Program-made: the position numbers and the translations under genes
Notes under the pieces: generated by a model
Databases searched by the model: none
Told to the model about the DNA's origin: nothing
Seen by the model: the letters and a program-made list of their open reading frames with translations, nothing else
Origin: Gammaproteobacteria bacterium
Lineage (GTDB): Bacteria > Pseudomonadota > Gammaproteobacteria > 21-64-14
DNA: 64,000 nt
Direction of reading: 5' to 3'
Assembly: GCA_027013145.1 (NCBI GenBank)
Contig: JALUXX010000004.1
Coordinates: 46,171-110,170, forward strand
In this document: one piece after another, positions 1 to 9,895 of the stretch
Position numbering within the stretch: the stretch's first letter is position 1
Layout: every line of letters starts with the position of its first letter

Positions 1-3000
1 CGCCGCCGTCGACCCCGGCGACCGCGCCGAGGCGGATGGTCGAGGCACTCAGGCGCAGCGCACCGCCGGCGGGCAGCTCGATGCGCCCCGCGGAGCGAGT
101 GTCGCGGGTGGCGTCGAGGATCATCGAGCCGTCCGCCGCCAGCACCGCCCCCGCCCCGACCTCGAGCGTGCCGCGCGCGCCGCTTCGGTTCTCGCGCACG
201 AGGGTCGCCTGCGGCCCGGCCGCGAGGCGCAGCAGCGCCCCGTCGCCGTCGCCGCCGCGCCCGAGGATCAGCGGGCGCGGGCTGCCCGTGACCGGGCCGG
301 CGGCCCGCAGGCTCGCACCGGCACCGACCGAGACGGTGTCGCGCGCGGCCAGCATCAGTTCGGGCACGTTCAGGTGTACGCCGGGGGCGATGCGCACCGT
401 CCCGGCGCCGACGTCGAGGCGCACGCCGTCGGGCGCGGCGCTGCGGCTCGCCCCGATGAGCAGGCTCCCGGCGCCGAGCGCCGCCAGGCGCGTCGCCGCC
501 ACGCGCACCGTCCCGTCCGCCGCGACGGGGCCCGCCGCGGCGGCGGCGCCCGTGACCTCGATGCGCGGGGCGACGAGGTCGACCTGCGCGCCGCGACCGC
601 CGGTGGCGGCGGCACTGCCGAGCGTCCCCTGCAGCGTCAGGCCGCGCCCGGCGACGATCGCCAGGGTGCCGGCATCGGCGGGAAGCCGCGGGGGCGGCGT
701 CCCCGCCCGCTGCGCCGCCCCGGCGAAGAAGGTGGAGGCGAAGTGATCGGCGTACTCCGCGAGCCGGCGGGCGTAGCGGCCGGGGCGCACGGCGAAGCCG
801 GACCAGCGCGCCGCGCGGATGTCGGTCCCGGCGACCACCCGGCGCCCGGCGACGACGGGCGAGCCGTCGGCGAGCACCGCCCGCTGGCCGGGCTGCAGGT
901 CCCGGAAGCCGCCCACCGCGCGCACCAGGTAGGCCCCGGGCAGCAGCGCATAGCGCGCCGGCAGCAGGGCGTAGCGGCCGGCGGCGAGACCGGCGCCTCC
1001 CGCCAGTTCGACCCCGTCGCCGGGGCGCAGGCCGGAGCCGAGGTAGTACTGCGTGTCGAACGGCGCCCATGGGGAATCCAGGCCCGGGAGGATCGCGTAG
1101 GTGTCCGGGGCGTTGGCCGGTGCGAGCGCGTCCTTGGATCCGCCCGGGCCCGGAATGAACTCGTAGGCGAACAGATCGCCGCCGCCGCGCAGGTCGACGC
1201 GCGCCCCGCCCGCCACCGTGACGTCGGCCCCGGCGAGGCGCACGCGCGGGGCCGGCGGCGTGTCGATCGTCGGCGCCGACTCCAGGTCGCCGAAGCCGTC
1301 GTAGACCCAGCGCCGGCCGCTGTCGAGCGTCTGCCCGAAGGGCAGCACGCGGCCCTGCGCGGAGGTGGACGTGACGCTTCCCGGCGCCAGGGTCAAGGTG
1401 CCCGTGGCCTCCAGGTCGAGGGTCCCGAGGGGCGCCGCGAGCACCCCCGCCTGCTCGATGTTCGGGGCGCGCACGGTCACCGCGCCGGCGGCGGAGAGCG
1501 GCGCGGCCGGATCGCCGCCGCCGGTCAGGTGCAGCGTGCCGCCCGCAGCGCCCGCCGCCGGGGCGGCGAGCGTGAGGGTGAAACGGCTGAAGGTGGTCGG
1601 GTAGACCCGCGCCGCCTCCAGGGTGAGATCGCCCGCGGCGGCGAGGGCGCCGTCGAGGGGACTGCCGGCCGCGGGCGCCACGCCGCGCAGGCGCAGATCG
1701 CCGCGGCTCGCGAGTCGCGCCGTGCGCCAGCCCCGCAGGGCGGAGCGGCCGATGAGGTCGAGGAGTCCGGCGCGGACCTCGAGCGCCGCGCCCCCGCCGG
1801 CCGCGGTCGCGCCGCCCTGTGCGAACGGGTTGTCCGGACCGAGGGCGATGTAGGGGGCGGCCAGCGCCACGCGGGTGACGCCCGGGTCCGCCTGCAGGAC
1901 CGGCGCCGCCAGCGCGAGGGCGGCGCGCAGGTGCAGGTCGAGGTCGCGCGCGAAGCGGATCGCATCGTCGGCGGTCAGCGTGAGGCGGTCGAAGCCGCCC
2001 GCGACCGCGCGCGCCGGATCGAAGGCCGCCGTCCCGGAGAACGCGTCCCCGCCGGGGGCGGCGCCGAGGACCAGGACCCGCGGCGCGCCCGGGAACGGAC
2101 TGGGCGGGACCGCCGGCTGCTGGAAACCGGCCTTGCGCGTGACCGCCAGCGTCAGCGCCCCGCCGGCGGCGGTGCCGCCGGCGCCGGGGTGTCCGGCCAG
2201 CGCCCCGCCCAGGACCATGCCCTCGGGCGCCTGGAGCACCACGGCGCCGGCGTCGCCGGCGACGTGCATGCGCCCGGGGGCCCCGGCGGCGCGCGCCGCC
2301 GGCGCGGGATCGAGGGCGGCCGCGGTGCCGGAGACGTCGATGCGCGAACCCGGTGCGGTCACGATCGCGCCCCGGTCGGCGTGCAGTTCCACCGTCCCGC
2401 CGGCGAGGACGCGCCCGAGCCGCAGGCCGCGCGCATTGGGCGTGAGCACCACCGCCCCGCGGGCGTCGAGCCGCGCCTCCGGACCGAGGCGGATGGCCTG
2501 CCCGGGGACGAAACCGGGATCGGAGCCGGTGGGGTTGTCGATGCGCAGGCGGATGGCGCCCGCGGGCGCCGCGACGACACCGTCGACGACGATACCGCGC
2601 GGGGCGCCGGTGGACAGCGTCACCGCGCCGCCCGGGTCGACGGCGATGCGCGCGCCGGCGGCGACGACGAGATCCCCGAAATCGCGCGGCCCGACGTTCT
2701 GTGCCGCGCTCGGGGCGACCCGGAGCGTCAGGTCGGCGGGCGCGCGCAGCGCCTCGGGCGGCAGGTTCACGCGGCCGACGGCCGTCAGCGGGGTCCCGGT
2801 GGGCACGGTGTCGAGGCTCCCCGTGAGTTCGCGGCGGGCGGCGCGCACGCGCACGTCGCCGGCCACCACCAGCGGCGGCAGGCCGCCGCCGGCGGGGTGG
2901 AGCCGGCCGCCGGTGGCGCTCACCGCGTAGGCGCCGAAGCCGCCCGTGGCGAACAGCGCGTCGGCCAGGCGCAGCGGCGTGGTCCCGGCGCCGCTGCGCT

Positions 3001-5713
3001 GGGCCGGCAGCGCATCGGCCCCGGACGCCGCGATGCGCACCTGCGGGGCGCGCACCGTGAGTCGCCCGCCGGCGGCGGCATCGACGCCGTATCCCTGGAG
3101 GCGCACGCCGCGCCCGATCTCGAATCCCGCGCGCAGCGCATCCGCGTCCAGGCTCACGCTACCGCCGCGACCGGGGCGGACCGCCCCCGAGGCGTCGCGC
3201 CAGGCCCCGCCCGAGACGTCGATGACGACGCCGTCGCCGATGTGCAGCACGCCGTCGGCGGCACCGACCGACAGCGCCACCGCGCCGCCGTCGATGGGCG
3301 CGGGCGCCACCGGGTCGGGCCCCGCGATCAGCGGGTTGTCGTTGATCCACCGGCCCCCGGCGAAGAGCCGCGTGCCGGCGCCGAGGAACACCCCGGCCCC
3401 GCGCCCGTCGCCGGGCTCGAAGTTGTCCACGGCGGCCAGGCGCACCGTGCCCCCGGGCGCGCTCACCGCGACCGGGGCGGCCCCGGCGCCGGCGTCCCCG
3501 AGCGTGACCCGGCGCCCCGAGAGGGTCAGCGCCCCGCCCGCCGGGAGCGCCAGATCGGTCCCCGCGGGGACCGCGACGGCCCCGTTGCTGTAGACGGCGA
3601 GGCGGCCGATGCCGGCGCCGAGCAGCCGGTGCGCGTCGAGCGTCAGGGGCAATCCCGGCGGCAGCGCTTCGTGCACGCCGAAGGTCGCCGCACCCGCGGC
3701 GCCGAAGACCACCGCGGGGGCGCGATAGTCCGGCACCGGCAGTGCGCGCGCCGCCCCGCCGGTGGGGTCGCCGATCACCAGCGCGCCGCTGCGCGGCAGG
3801 GCCCCGGCGGCACGCTGGAACGGGCCCACGCGGCGCGTGCCGCGCACCGCGCCGGCGAGCTGCAGGCCGCGGCCGAGCACGGCGAGGGTGCCGGCGTCGG
3901 CGCCCTGCGTGTAGGCGGGGCTGAAGGTGCCGGCGACGCTGCGTCCGCTGAGGATGTCGAAGGTGCGCGTGATGCCCCAGCGGCGCAGGGTCTGGGTGTA
4001 GGTGCGCAGCACGCCGTCGTAGACGCGATTGGGGTCGGCGCTGCCGATATCGTAGACGCGCCCGCGCGAGAGCAGTTGGCTCGTCTGCAGGAAGCCGGCC
4101 TGATAGTGCACCGCCCCGCCGGAGACGTCGACGGCGGCGCCGGGCTGCACGACCACGTCGCCCTCGGAATCGAGGGTCACGGTACCGCCGCGGGTGCTGC
4201 GTTCGGCGACGGTGCGCCGGATGTTGGCCAGCGCACCGCGGATGTCGGCGAGCGGCGTGCCCTTGCGGATGTCCACCGTCACGGTCTTCCCGCGTAGCAC
4301 CCCGTTGCGCTGCAACGGCGAGTCGCGCAGCTCGTTGCCGCGTAGCTCCACCTGCACGAGGTTGCGCGCGGCCGGCAGCGTCACGTCGAGCCCGGAGACG
4401 TCGACGCGCGCGCCGGCGTCGATCTGCACCCGGCTGTCGTTGCGGGCGATCGGCCGGTTTGTCGTCGCCGCCTGCTGCGGGTCCGCCAGCGCCTGCAGCG
4501 TCACGCGGCCGGAGCGCGCGCTCACGAGACTGCCGGACTCGAGATGGACGCGGTGACCGATCGCGGTCACGGTCGAGGGCTGCTGGACCTGGTCGTCGAC
4601 CGCGGTCTTCGGGTCCGCGGCCAGCGGGTCGGCGCGCGTGACGCTGCCGGCGCCGAAGGTGACCGCGCCGGTGCGCGTGGGGTTGAAGGAGAAGGTCCCG
4701 CCGATGTTCTTTACCGCGACGCGGTCGCGGGCGAGCAGCTCGATCGAACCGTTCGCGTCGACCGCGGTGGTGGCGGAGACCTCGCCGGACTGGTTCACCG
4801 CCAGACCCATCAGCGTCACGTTGCCGCGGCCGGCGAGGATGCGCCCGAGGTTGGCGACCGCGCCCGCCGACAGCGTGGCGGTCTCGCCCTTGAGGAAGCG
4901 GCGCAGTTCCGGGTCGGTGACGGCATCGGCGTCGACCTCGACCAGCAGCCCGCGCAGCCTGGGATCGGTGGAGGCGCTCAGGTAGATCTTGTTGCCTGCG
5001 GCGAGCAGCGTTTGCCCGTCGGGGGTCTCGATCACGCCGCGGTTGACGATGTTCGGGGCGAGGATCATGACGCGTCCGCCGGAGGCCGCGCGCAGGCGCG
5101 CACCGCGCTCCACCGTGATCGCGCCGCCGGTACCGGAGAAGGCCGGCAGGCCCTGCTTGGCGGGCGTTAGGATGCCCTGCTGCACCGCGAGGTCGCTCAT
5201 CTGCAGGCTCGAGGCGACCAGCGTGCCGACGTCGACGCGCGCGCCCGGGCCGAAGACGATGCCGTTCTGGTTGATGAGGTAGACCTGCCCGTTGGCACTC
5301 AAAGTGCCGAGGATGCGGCTCGGGTCGCTCTGGTAGATCCGGTTCAGGGCCAGTGCCGCGGCGTCCGGCTGGCGGAAGCGCACGGCGTTGTCGTGCCCGA
5401 CGTCGAAGCGCGCCCAGTTGAGGATCACCGACTCGCTGGTCTGGTTCACTTCGAGCGTGTTGCCGGTCACCCGGCGCGTGGCCGCGCCGGCCCCGACCCA
5501 CGCGGCCGGCCCGGAGGCACCGCAGGTGCCGGCGGCACAGGCGATTGGCAGTTGTGCGTGCGCCGCCGGGCCGGCGAGCGCCGCGCCGGAACCGATCAGC
5601 ATCCGGATCGCGACGGCGAGCGCCCGGTGCGGAAACGGCACCGCCGTCCGCCGGCGCCGCGGTTGCGGCTGCCCGTCGCGACCGTCGCGTGGAATTCGCG
5701 TCTCGTGCCTCAT
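1..5713 (-). CDS. Filamentous haemagglutinin-family TPS exoprotein (TpsA), 3' end beyond the window
   Basis: Large secreted adhesin-type exoprotein of a two-partner secretion pair. The frame is open from the ATG at 5713 to base 1, so at least 1,904 codons are visible and the stop lies off the left edge. An Arg-rich leader is followed by a hydrophobic signal segment ending near AHAQLP (about residue 53). The TPS secretion domain follows, with NQTSESVILNWARFDVG and NQNGIVFG (a variant of the usual NPNGI motif). The rest is Gly/Ala/Val-rich with recurring VDVSGG-like strands, expected of a right-handed beta-helix. The start lies 10 nt after the tpsB stop, with GAGGAA as ribosome-binding site, so the two are co-transcribed. 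The C-terminus, and hence whether the protein is anchored or released, cannot be seen. Confidence 0.9.
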   Translation of the reverse strand, partial: MRHETRIPRDGRDGQPQPRRRRTAVPFPHRALAVAIRMLIGSGAALAGPAAHAQLPIACAAGTCGASGPAAWVGAGAATRRVTGNTLEVNQTSESVILNWARFDVGHDNAVRFRQPDAAALALNRIYQSDPSRILGTLSANGQVYLINQNGIVFGPGARVDVGTLVASSLQMSDLAVQQGILTPAKQGLPAFSGTGGAITVERGARLRAASGGRVMILAPNIVNRGVIETPDGQTLLAAGNKIYLSASTDPRLRGLLVEVDADAVTDPELRRFLKGETATLSAGAVANLGRILAGRGNVTLMGLAVNQSGEVSATTAVDANGSIELLARDRVAVKNIGGTFSFNPTRTGAVTFGAGSVTRADPLAADPKTAVDDQVQQPSTVTAIGHRVHLESGSLVSARSGRVTLQALADPQQAATTNRPIARNDSRVQIDAGARVDVSGLDVTLPAARNLVQVELRGNELRDSPLQRNGVLRGKTVTVDIRKGTPLADIRGALANIRRTVAERSTRGGTVTLDSEGDVVVQPGAAVDVSGGAVHYQAGFLQTSQLLSRGRVYDIGSADPNRVYDGVLRTYTQTLRRWGITRTFDILSGRSVAGTFSPAYTQGADAGTLAVLGRGLQLAGAVRGTRRVGPFQRAAGALPRSGALVIGDPTGGAARALPVPDYRAPAVVFGAAGAATFGVHEALPPGLPLTLDAHRLLGAGIGRLAVYSNGAVAVPAGTDLALPAGGALTLSGRRVTLGDAGAGAAPVAVSAPGGTVRLAAVDNFEPGDGRGAGVFLGAGTRLFAGGRWINDNPLIAGPDPVAPAPIDGGAVALSVGAADGVLHIGDGVVIDVSGGAWRDASGAVRPGRGGSVSLDADALRAGFEIGRGVRLQGYGVDAAAGGRLTVRAPQVRIAASGADALPAQRSGAGTTPLRLADALFATGGFGAYAVSATGGRLHPAGGGLPPLVVAGDVRVRAARRELTGSLDTVPTGTPLTAVGRVNLPPEALRAPADLTLRVAPSAAQNVGPRDFGDLVVAAGARIAVDPGGAVTLSTGAPRGIVVDGVVAAPAGAIRLRIDNPTGSDPGFVPGQAIRLGPEARLDARGAVVLTPNARGLRLGRVLAGGTVELHADRGAIVTAPGSRIDVSGTAAALDPAPAARAAGAPGRMHVAGDAGAVVLQAPEGMVLGGALAGHPGAGGTAAGGALTLAVTRKAGFQQPAVPPSPFPGAPRVLVLGAAPGGDAFSGTAAFDPARAVAGGFDRLTLTADDAIRFARDLDLHLRAALALAAPVLQADPGVTRVALAAPYIALGPDNPFAQGGATAAGGGAALEVRAGLLDLIGRSALRGWRTARLASRGDLRLRGVAPAAGSPLDGALAAAGDLTLEAARVYPTTFSRFTLTLAAPAAGAAGGTLHLTGGGDPAAPLSAAGAVTVRAPNIEQAGVLAAPLGTLDLEATGTLTLAPGSVTSTSAQGRVLPFGQTLDSGRRWVYDGFGDLESAPTIDTPPAPRVRLAGADVTVAGGARVDLRGGGDLFAYEFIPGPGGSKDALAPANAPDTYAILPGLDSPWAPFDTQYYLGSGLRPGDGVELAGGAGLAAGRYALLPARYALLPGAYLVRAVGGFRDLQPGQRAVLADGSPVVAGRRVVAGTDIRAARWSGFAVRPGRYARRLAEYADHFASTFFAGAAQRAGTPPPRLPADAGTLAIVAGRGLTLQGTLGSAAATGGRGAQVDLVAPRIEVTGAAAAAGPVAADGTVRVAATRLAALGAGSLLIGASRSAAPDGVRLDVGAGTVRIAPGVHLNVPELMLAARDTVSVGAGASLRAAGPVTGSPRPLILGRGGDGDGALLRLAAGPQATLVRENRSGARGTLEVGAGAVLAADGSMILDATRDTRSAGRIELPAGGALRLSASTIRLGAVAGVDGG

Positions 5714-5723
5714 CGCCGCTTCC

Positions 5724-7343
5724 TCAGAACTCGTAGCCCAACAGAAAGTCGATGCGCGTGTCGCCGGCGCGCACCGTGCCGGCGTCCTTGAACGGGTAGG
5801 CCCAGTCGAACGTGCCCTTGAGGCGCTTCCACGCCGCCAGCCGCAGTCCGACCCCGGCGCTGGAGAGCACATAGCCGCCCGGCTGGCCCGGAAGCGGGGC
5901 GCGCAACGTCACCTTGGCGCCGTCGCCGAAGGCGAACGCCCGCAGCTCGCCCACCCCGTGCCCCAGCCACTGCGCCAGCGACGGCCCCTGGACCTCGAGG
6001 CTGCCGACCACGCCGTTGTCCCCGAGCACCTCCGACTCGTGGTATCCGCGCACGCTCTGCATACCGCCGGCGCTGAACTGCTCGTTGCTGATCAGCGGCG
6101 AGTCCGAGACCTGTCCGGCCAGGCGCGTGACGAGGCGGAAGTCGCGCGGCAACAGCCGCGTGTCGTGGAGGTCGCCGCGCAGATAGAAGAAGTTCTGACG
6201 CGCGAAGGCGCGCTTGTCGGAGAACTCGGTGGGATCGCTGCCGAGCCCGCGCACGCCGAAGTGGGCGCCGATTCCGAAGCGCGTCAGCCCGGTGCCGGTG
6301 CGCAGGGTACCGTCGTAGCGCGCCGTGAGCGGGACGTAGCGGATCGGCGTGTCCAGGGCGTTCGCGCCCGGCAGGACGAGGCGGTCGCGGAAGTCCTTGT
6401 AGTCGGCGCCCACGCTGACGGTCTGGAAGTAGTTCCGGGTGCCGGGCAGCGGGAACATCGCGCGCAGCCCGACGATGTCGCCCTTGCCGATCACGGTGAG
6501 GCTGCCGACGGTGGCCACGTTGCTGTCGGAGTGCACCCCGTAGACCACCAGGCGGTCGCCGGCGGCCCCCAGCGGCAAGGCGTAGGTCGCGGCGAACACC
6601 TGCACCTGGTTCGGGTCCTGCGGCGCGACCTGGTACTGGAGCGCGAGGCTGTGACCGCGCTGCCACAGGTTGTCGTAGCGCAGCGAGGCGCCGAGGCGCA
6701 GCCGGCGGGTACTCGGGGTGTTGCGCCCGTCGAGCTGCACGCTGCCGTGCAGCGGGAGCCGGTCGCGGACCTTGAGCGTGACGTCCAGGGTGCCGGGCGT
6801 GTCGCCCGGTGTGAGCACGGGGGTCACGGTACGGTCGGGATTGGCGGCGTTGAGCGTGCGCAGTTCGCGCTGGACGTCCGCCGCCTGCGGCACGCGCCCG
6901 GCCGCCAGTGCCGGCAACGAGCGGCGGACGGCGCGCGGCGAGAAGTAGCGCGACCCGCGCACCTGCACCGTCCCCACGCGCCCCTCGATCACGCGCAGCG
7001 AGACCACACCGCCGACGACGCGCTGCTGCGGGATGTTGACGATCACCGTGGGATAGCCGGCCTTGCGGTAGGCGCGCTCGAGCGCCTTGCGCGCGGCCTC
7101 GACGGCGGCGATGGTCTTGCGGCGGCCGAGAAAGGGGTACACCGCCCGTTCCACCGTCCGCACCGGCAACAGGGTGTTGCCCTCGACGCGGTACTCCCAC
7201 ACGTCGAAGCGTGCGGCCGGCCGCGCCGCCGCGGCAGCGCCGGAGCCGGCGTATGCGACGCGTCCGGCCGCCGCCGCGATCGACGCCGCCAGCAACAGCC
7301 GTACCGCCGACCGGATGCAGCCTGTCCATGACCGACACCGCAA
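5724..7343 (-). CDS. TpsB/FhaC-ShlB family outer-membrane transporter
   Basis: Outer-membrane Omp85-superfamily pore that exports the TpsA protein encoded just downstream. After a signal peptide come POTRA-type sequence (DVWEYRVEGNTLLPV and following) and a 16-stranded barrel region. The barrel contains the conserved VRGY motif (SVRGYHESEVLGDNG) and ends in an aromatic strand, DFLLGYEF. I prefer the TTG at 7343 (539 aa): GAGGGGA lies about 8 nt upstream and it places a clean signal peptide at the N-terminus. An in-frame ATG at 7478 would add 45 residues, but these run through a perfect GC-rich hairpin and look non-coding. The 10-nt gap to tpsA marks a two-gene operon. Confidence 0.9.
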   Translation of the reverse strand: MRCRSWTGCIRSAVRLLLAASIAAAAGRVAYAGSGAAAAARPAARFDVWEYRVEGNTLLPVRTVERAVYPFLGRRKTIAAVEAARKALERAYRKAGYPTVIVNIPQQRVVGGVVSLRVIEGRVGTVQVRGSRYFSPRAVRRSLPALAAGRVPQAADVQRELRTLNAANPDRTVTPVLTPGDTPGTLDVTLKVRDRLPLHGSVQLDGRNTPSTRRLRLGASLRYDNLWQRGHSLALQYQVAPQDPNQVQVFAATYALPLGAAGDRLVVYGVHSDSNVATVGSLTVIGKGDIVGLRAMFPLPGTRNYFQTVSVGADYKDFRDRLVLPGANALDTPIRYVPLTARYDGTLRTGTGLTRFGIGAHFGVRGLGSDPTEFSDKRAFARQNFFYLRGDLHDTRLLPRDFRLVTRLAGQVSDSPLISNEQFSAGGMQSVRGYHESEVLGDNGVVGSLEVQGPSLAQWLGHGVGELRAFAFGDGAKVTLRAPLPGQPGGYVLSSAGVGLRLAAWKRLKGTFDWAYPFKDAGTVRAGDTRIDFLLGYEF

Positions 7344-7442
7344 TGTCCGCTCCCCTCGCCCCTGCCGCCCGGCATCGCCGGGCACCGTCGTTGTCCGTCC
7401 GCCCCGCGCGCGGCATGCACCGTGCCGCGCGCCATAAGGAAG

Positions 7443-7476
7443 GGACCGTCCCCCCACCCAGAAGGGGGGACGGTCC
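7443..7476. other. Perfect 13-bp inverted repeat between the binding-protein gene and tpsB
   Basis: GGACCGTCCCCCC (7443-7455) and its exact complement (7464-7476) flank an 8-nt loop. On the minus strand the stem is followed only by a pyrimidine stretch (CTTCCTTATGG), so it is at best a weak intrinsic terminator or an mRNA-processing hairpin. It sits in the 258-bp gap between the gene at 7602-8888 and tpsB. The rest of that gap shows no recognisable gene. Confidence 0.6.
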
Positions 7477-7601
7477 AAGTGCAGGCGGGATGGATGGGGA
7501 ACCGACCACGATTTCCCGCCGCCTGCGAGGGGTCGAACGCTATGCCTGTATCGTTACGTCCCTTGGCCTGACCGGAGTCGCGCCGTCGTGATTGCCCGGC
7601 G

Positions 7602-8888
7602 TCAGAAGAACAGCCGCGGGGCCTGACAACTGTTGCTGAAGCGGCTGCCCTGCATCACCGGGTTGGTCGCGGTAAACGGAATCGTCGGGGCGAACCCGTT
7701 CGTCGGCAGCGCCGCCACGCCGTCGATACCGGCGGAGGTGATCACCGCGGGATCGCCCGAGGCCGACTTGATCAGGTTCAGGAGGTCGAGCTGCGCGCCG
7801 CTCGGGGCCGGGATGCCGCCGACCGTCGTGGAGCGCCACTGGATGGCCTGCTCGAACCAATAGTCGTACTTTCCGGTCGCCGCGTCCTGCACCGTCGGCG
7901 CGATGCCGTCGATGGACACGTACTTGTAGGCGTCGGTCGGACCCGGCTGCTTCTCGATGCCGGAGATGCCGATCGCCATCTTGCCCGCCGCCGCGGCGTT
8001 GTTGACGCAGGTCAGCAGGTCGCCGGTCGAGGGCAGCTCGCTGACCGTGTAGCCGCTCGCCGGATCGGTGTCGGCCGAGGAGACGAAACGCAGACTCCCA
8101 GTAGTCGAGCACGGGTTGTTCAGGAAGAACACCTGGGCGCCCGCCTGGGTCCCGGAGCCGGGGACGCGCCGGCAGACCTGGATCGGGGTGCCGGCGGCGA
8201 TCGCCGGGTCGACCTGGTGCCAGTCCTTGTAGGTGCCGTTGAAGATGCTCGCGACCTGGCTGCGCGACAGGTTGCTGACCGGCGTATTGTTGGAGACGAC
8301 GACGCCGAAGACCACCGCCAGCTCGCTGCCCACGGTCAGGTTCGCGAGGTCGGTGCCGGTGACGGGCGTTCCGCCGGGCGGGACGTTCGGGCCGACGAAC
8401 ATCGCCGGCTCGACGTCGGAGACGCCGCCGTCGGGCACGCGCGGGACGAGCTTGCCCGCGGAGATGTCGCAGCTCCAGGTGGCGGCACCGGTGCTGGTGC
8501 AGTTGGCGGCGCTCACCTGCATCGAGTCGATCGCCTGGGCGCGCGCCACCGGCAGCACGCCGAACGCGGAGCCGCCCTTGGCGCGGTTGTGGATGAGGAC
8601 GTTCTTGCCGGCGAGCGAGGCCGGGACGCGCGGGTTGGCGCCGTCGAAGGTGCAGAAATAGGCGCGGAACTGCTTGCCGCCGCCGTTATCGAAGTAGGTG
8701 TCGAGGGTGCCGCTCTTGCAGAACGAGCCGAACAACGCGCCGAGGCTCTTCTGCTGCGCGGACGAGCCGGAGATGAACAACTGCACGTCCGGGGTCACGC
8801 CCGGGCCGAGGGCCAGGGCCTGGCCGGAGACACCCGCCAGCGCGAGCGCGCAGGCGGCGGTGAGGGTCTTGAGTTGCATCGCTTTCAT
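7602..8888 (-). CDS. Secreted periplasmic-binding-protein-like protein, orphan
   Basis: A 428-aa exported protein related to phosphate/PstS-type substrate-binding folds. The N-terminus carries a Sec signal peptide (KTLTAACALALAGVSGQALA). The mature start DVQLFISGSSAQQ resembles the SGSS ligand-loop entry of PstS-like proteins, and NLSRSQVASIFNGTYKDW matches the hinge segment common in that superfamily. Eight cysteines are spread through the mature protein, consistent with disulphides. No ABC permease or ATPase gene is nearby, so transport is doubtful and a ligand-sensing or structural role is possible. The start at 8888 has GGGAG upstream; an in-frame extension to 9062 lacks support. It lies 107 bp downstream of the VPLPA-CTERM gene on the same strand, so they are probably co-transcribed. 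Confidence 0.7.
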   Translation of the reverse strand: MKAMQLKTLTAACALALAGVSGQALALGPGVTPDVQLFISGSSAQQKSLGALFGSFCKSGTLDTYFDNGGGKQFRAYFCTFDGANPRVPASLAGKNVLIHNRAKGGSAFGVLPVARAQAIDSMQVSAANCTSTGAATWSCDISAGKLVPRVPDGGVSDVEPAMFVGPNVPPGGTPVTGTDLANLTVGSELAVVFGVVVSNNTPVSNLSRSQVASIFNGTYKDWHQVDPAIAAGTPIQVCRRVPGSGTQAGAQVFFLNNPCSTTGSLRFVSSADTDPASGYTVSELPSTGDLLTCVNNAAAAGKMAIGISGIEKQPGPTDAYKYVSIDGIAPTVQDAATGKYDYWFEQAIQWRSTTVGGIPAPSGAQLDLLNLIKSASGDPAVITSAGIDGVAALPTNGFAPTIPFTATNPVMQGSRFSNSCQAPRLFF

Positions 8889-8995
8889 CGTTTCCACTCC
8901 CGGTTTCGGTTGGATTGGGTTGCTTCGGTGTACGACGGTCGTCCGCCCCGACGGGGCCGCGCCGCCGGCGCGGCCCCCCACGGTTCGTCGACGGC

Positions 8996-9763
8996 CTACG
9001 CGCGGCCGCCGCGACGGCGGGCGACGCCCGCCAGCCCGACCAACCCGCTCGCCATCAGCCACGCGGCCGCCGGCAGCGGCACGGGGGCGGCCCCGGCGAC
9101 GGAGTAGCTCAGGGTGCCGTTGGGGGCGAGATCCCAGGTCCCGAGCTTGGTCGAGAGGATTTTCCCGAACGGATTGGTCGACGACGTCGTTAACAAGTAC
9201 ATCGGCATGGGCGTGCCGACATCAGCGGCGTTGTTGAACACGGATTTTCCGCTCCAGGTCTCGATTGCCGGGATGAAGTAGCCAGGATCCGTGGAGGTGA
9301 ATTTCTTTGAAACGTTCAAGGCGATGTCCCCATCGTTCGGAGCCATGCCATTCACATTGGTGAGGAAATCTTGAACGATACTCATGTCGAGAAGCGACTG
9401 GTTGAACTGGGTATCGATTGCGCTCTGATTCGCCGTCGTCGTGCTGAGATAACGATTTGTACCCAAGTCGTCACCGGCGAGGACGTCCCAGCGCAGCGAG
9501 CTGCCGAGCGTGGTGCCGAAGGTGCTGCTGAGCAGCGCGTCCGGGCTGAAGGTGCGGGCCGTGCCGGCGGTCGCAATGAAATCGTCCATGCGGATACCGA
9601 GGTCGCGCGTGTAGGAGACGCCGGCCGACCGATCGGCGATGTTGATGAACAGCTCGCCGTTCCCCGTCGGGAAGTTCGCGATCGCGGCGCCGGCGGGCGC
9701 GTTGACCGCCAGCGCCACCGCGCCGGCCAGCAATTGGGTTGCGAGTCCGAATTTGCGTTTCAT
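8996..9763 (-). CDS. VPLPA-CTERM sorting-domain surface protein
   Basis: A 255-aa exported protein with a Sec signal peptide (LLAGAVALAVNAPAGA region). Its C-terminal tripartite sorting signal consists of VPLPAAAWL, a hydrophobic helix and the basic tail ARRRGGRA. This is the VPLPA variant of PEP-CTERM, which is processed by an exosortase (XrtD-type systems). The exosortase itself is not in the window. The body (about residues 30-225) is of unknown function and fairly rich in Asn, Ser and Thr. The start at 9763 has a strong AGGAGG site. A c-di-GMP riboswitch lies in its 5' leader, so expression is expected to respond to c-di-GMP, as for other matrix or surface proteins. Confidence 0.85.
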   Translation of the reverse strand: MKRKFGLATQLLAGAVALAVNAPAGAAIANFPTGNGELFINIADRSAGVSYTRDLGIRMDDFIATAGTARTFSPDALLSSTFGTTLGSSLRWDVLAGDDLGTNRYLSTTTANQSAIDTQFNQSLLDMSIVQDFLTNVNGMAPNDGDIALNVSKKFTSTDPGYFIPAIETWSGKSVFNNAADVGTPMPMYLLTTSSTNPFGKILSTKLGTWDLAPNGTLSYSVAGAAPVPLPAAAWLMASGLVGLAGVARRRGGRA

Positions 9764-9895
9764 GTGTGCCTTCCTCCTGCGTGTGAGTCGGGTCGACGCT
9801 GCGCGCCGACGTGATGGAACCCGGTCCCGCAGCGTGCGCGGCCGAGGCCGTGCGCGCGGCGTCGTACGCGTCGTGGATATCCGGAGGAAACGACG

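Noticed and set aside
374..4297. Very long plus-strand open frame (about 1,300 codons)
   Set aside because: It is antisense to the TpsA gene; the composition is Arg/Gly/Ala-rich with no domain. The minus-strand frame gives a clear TPS exoprotein. The same applies to the minus-strand frame 3159-5501, which is out of phase with tpsA.
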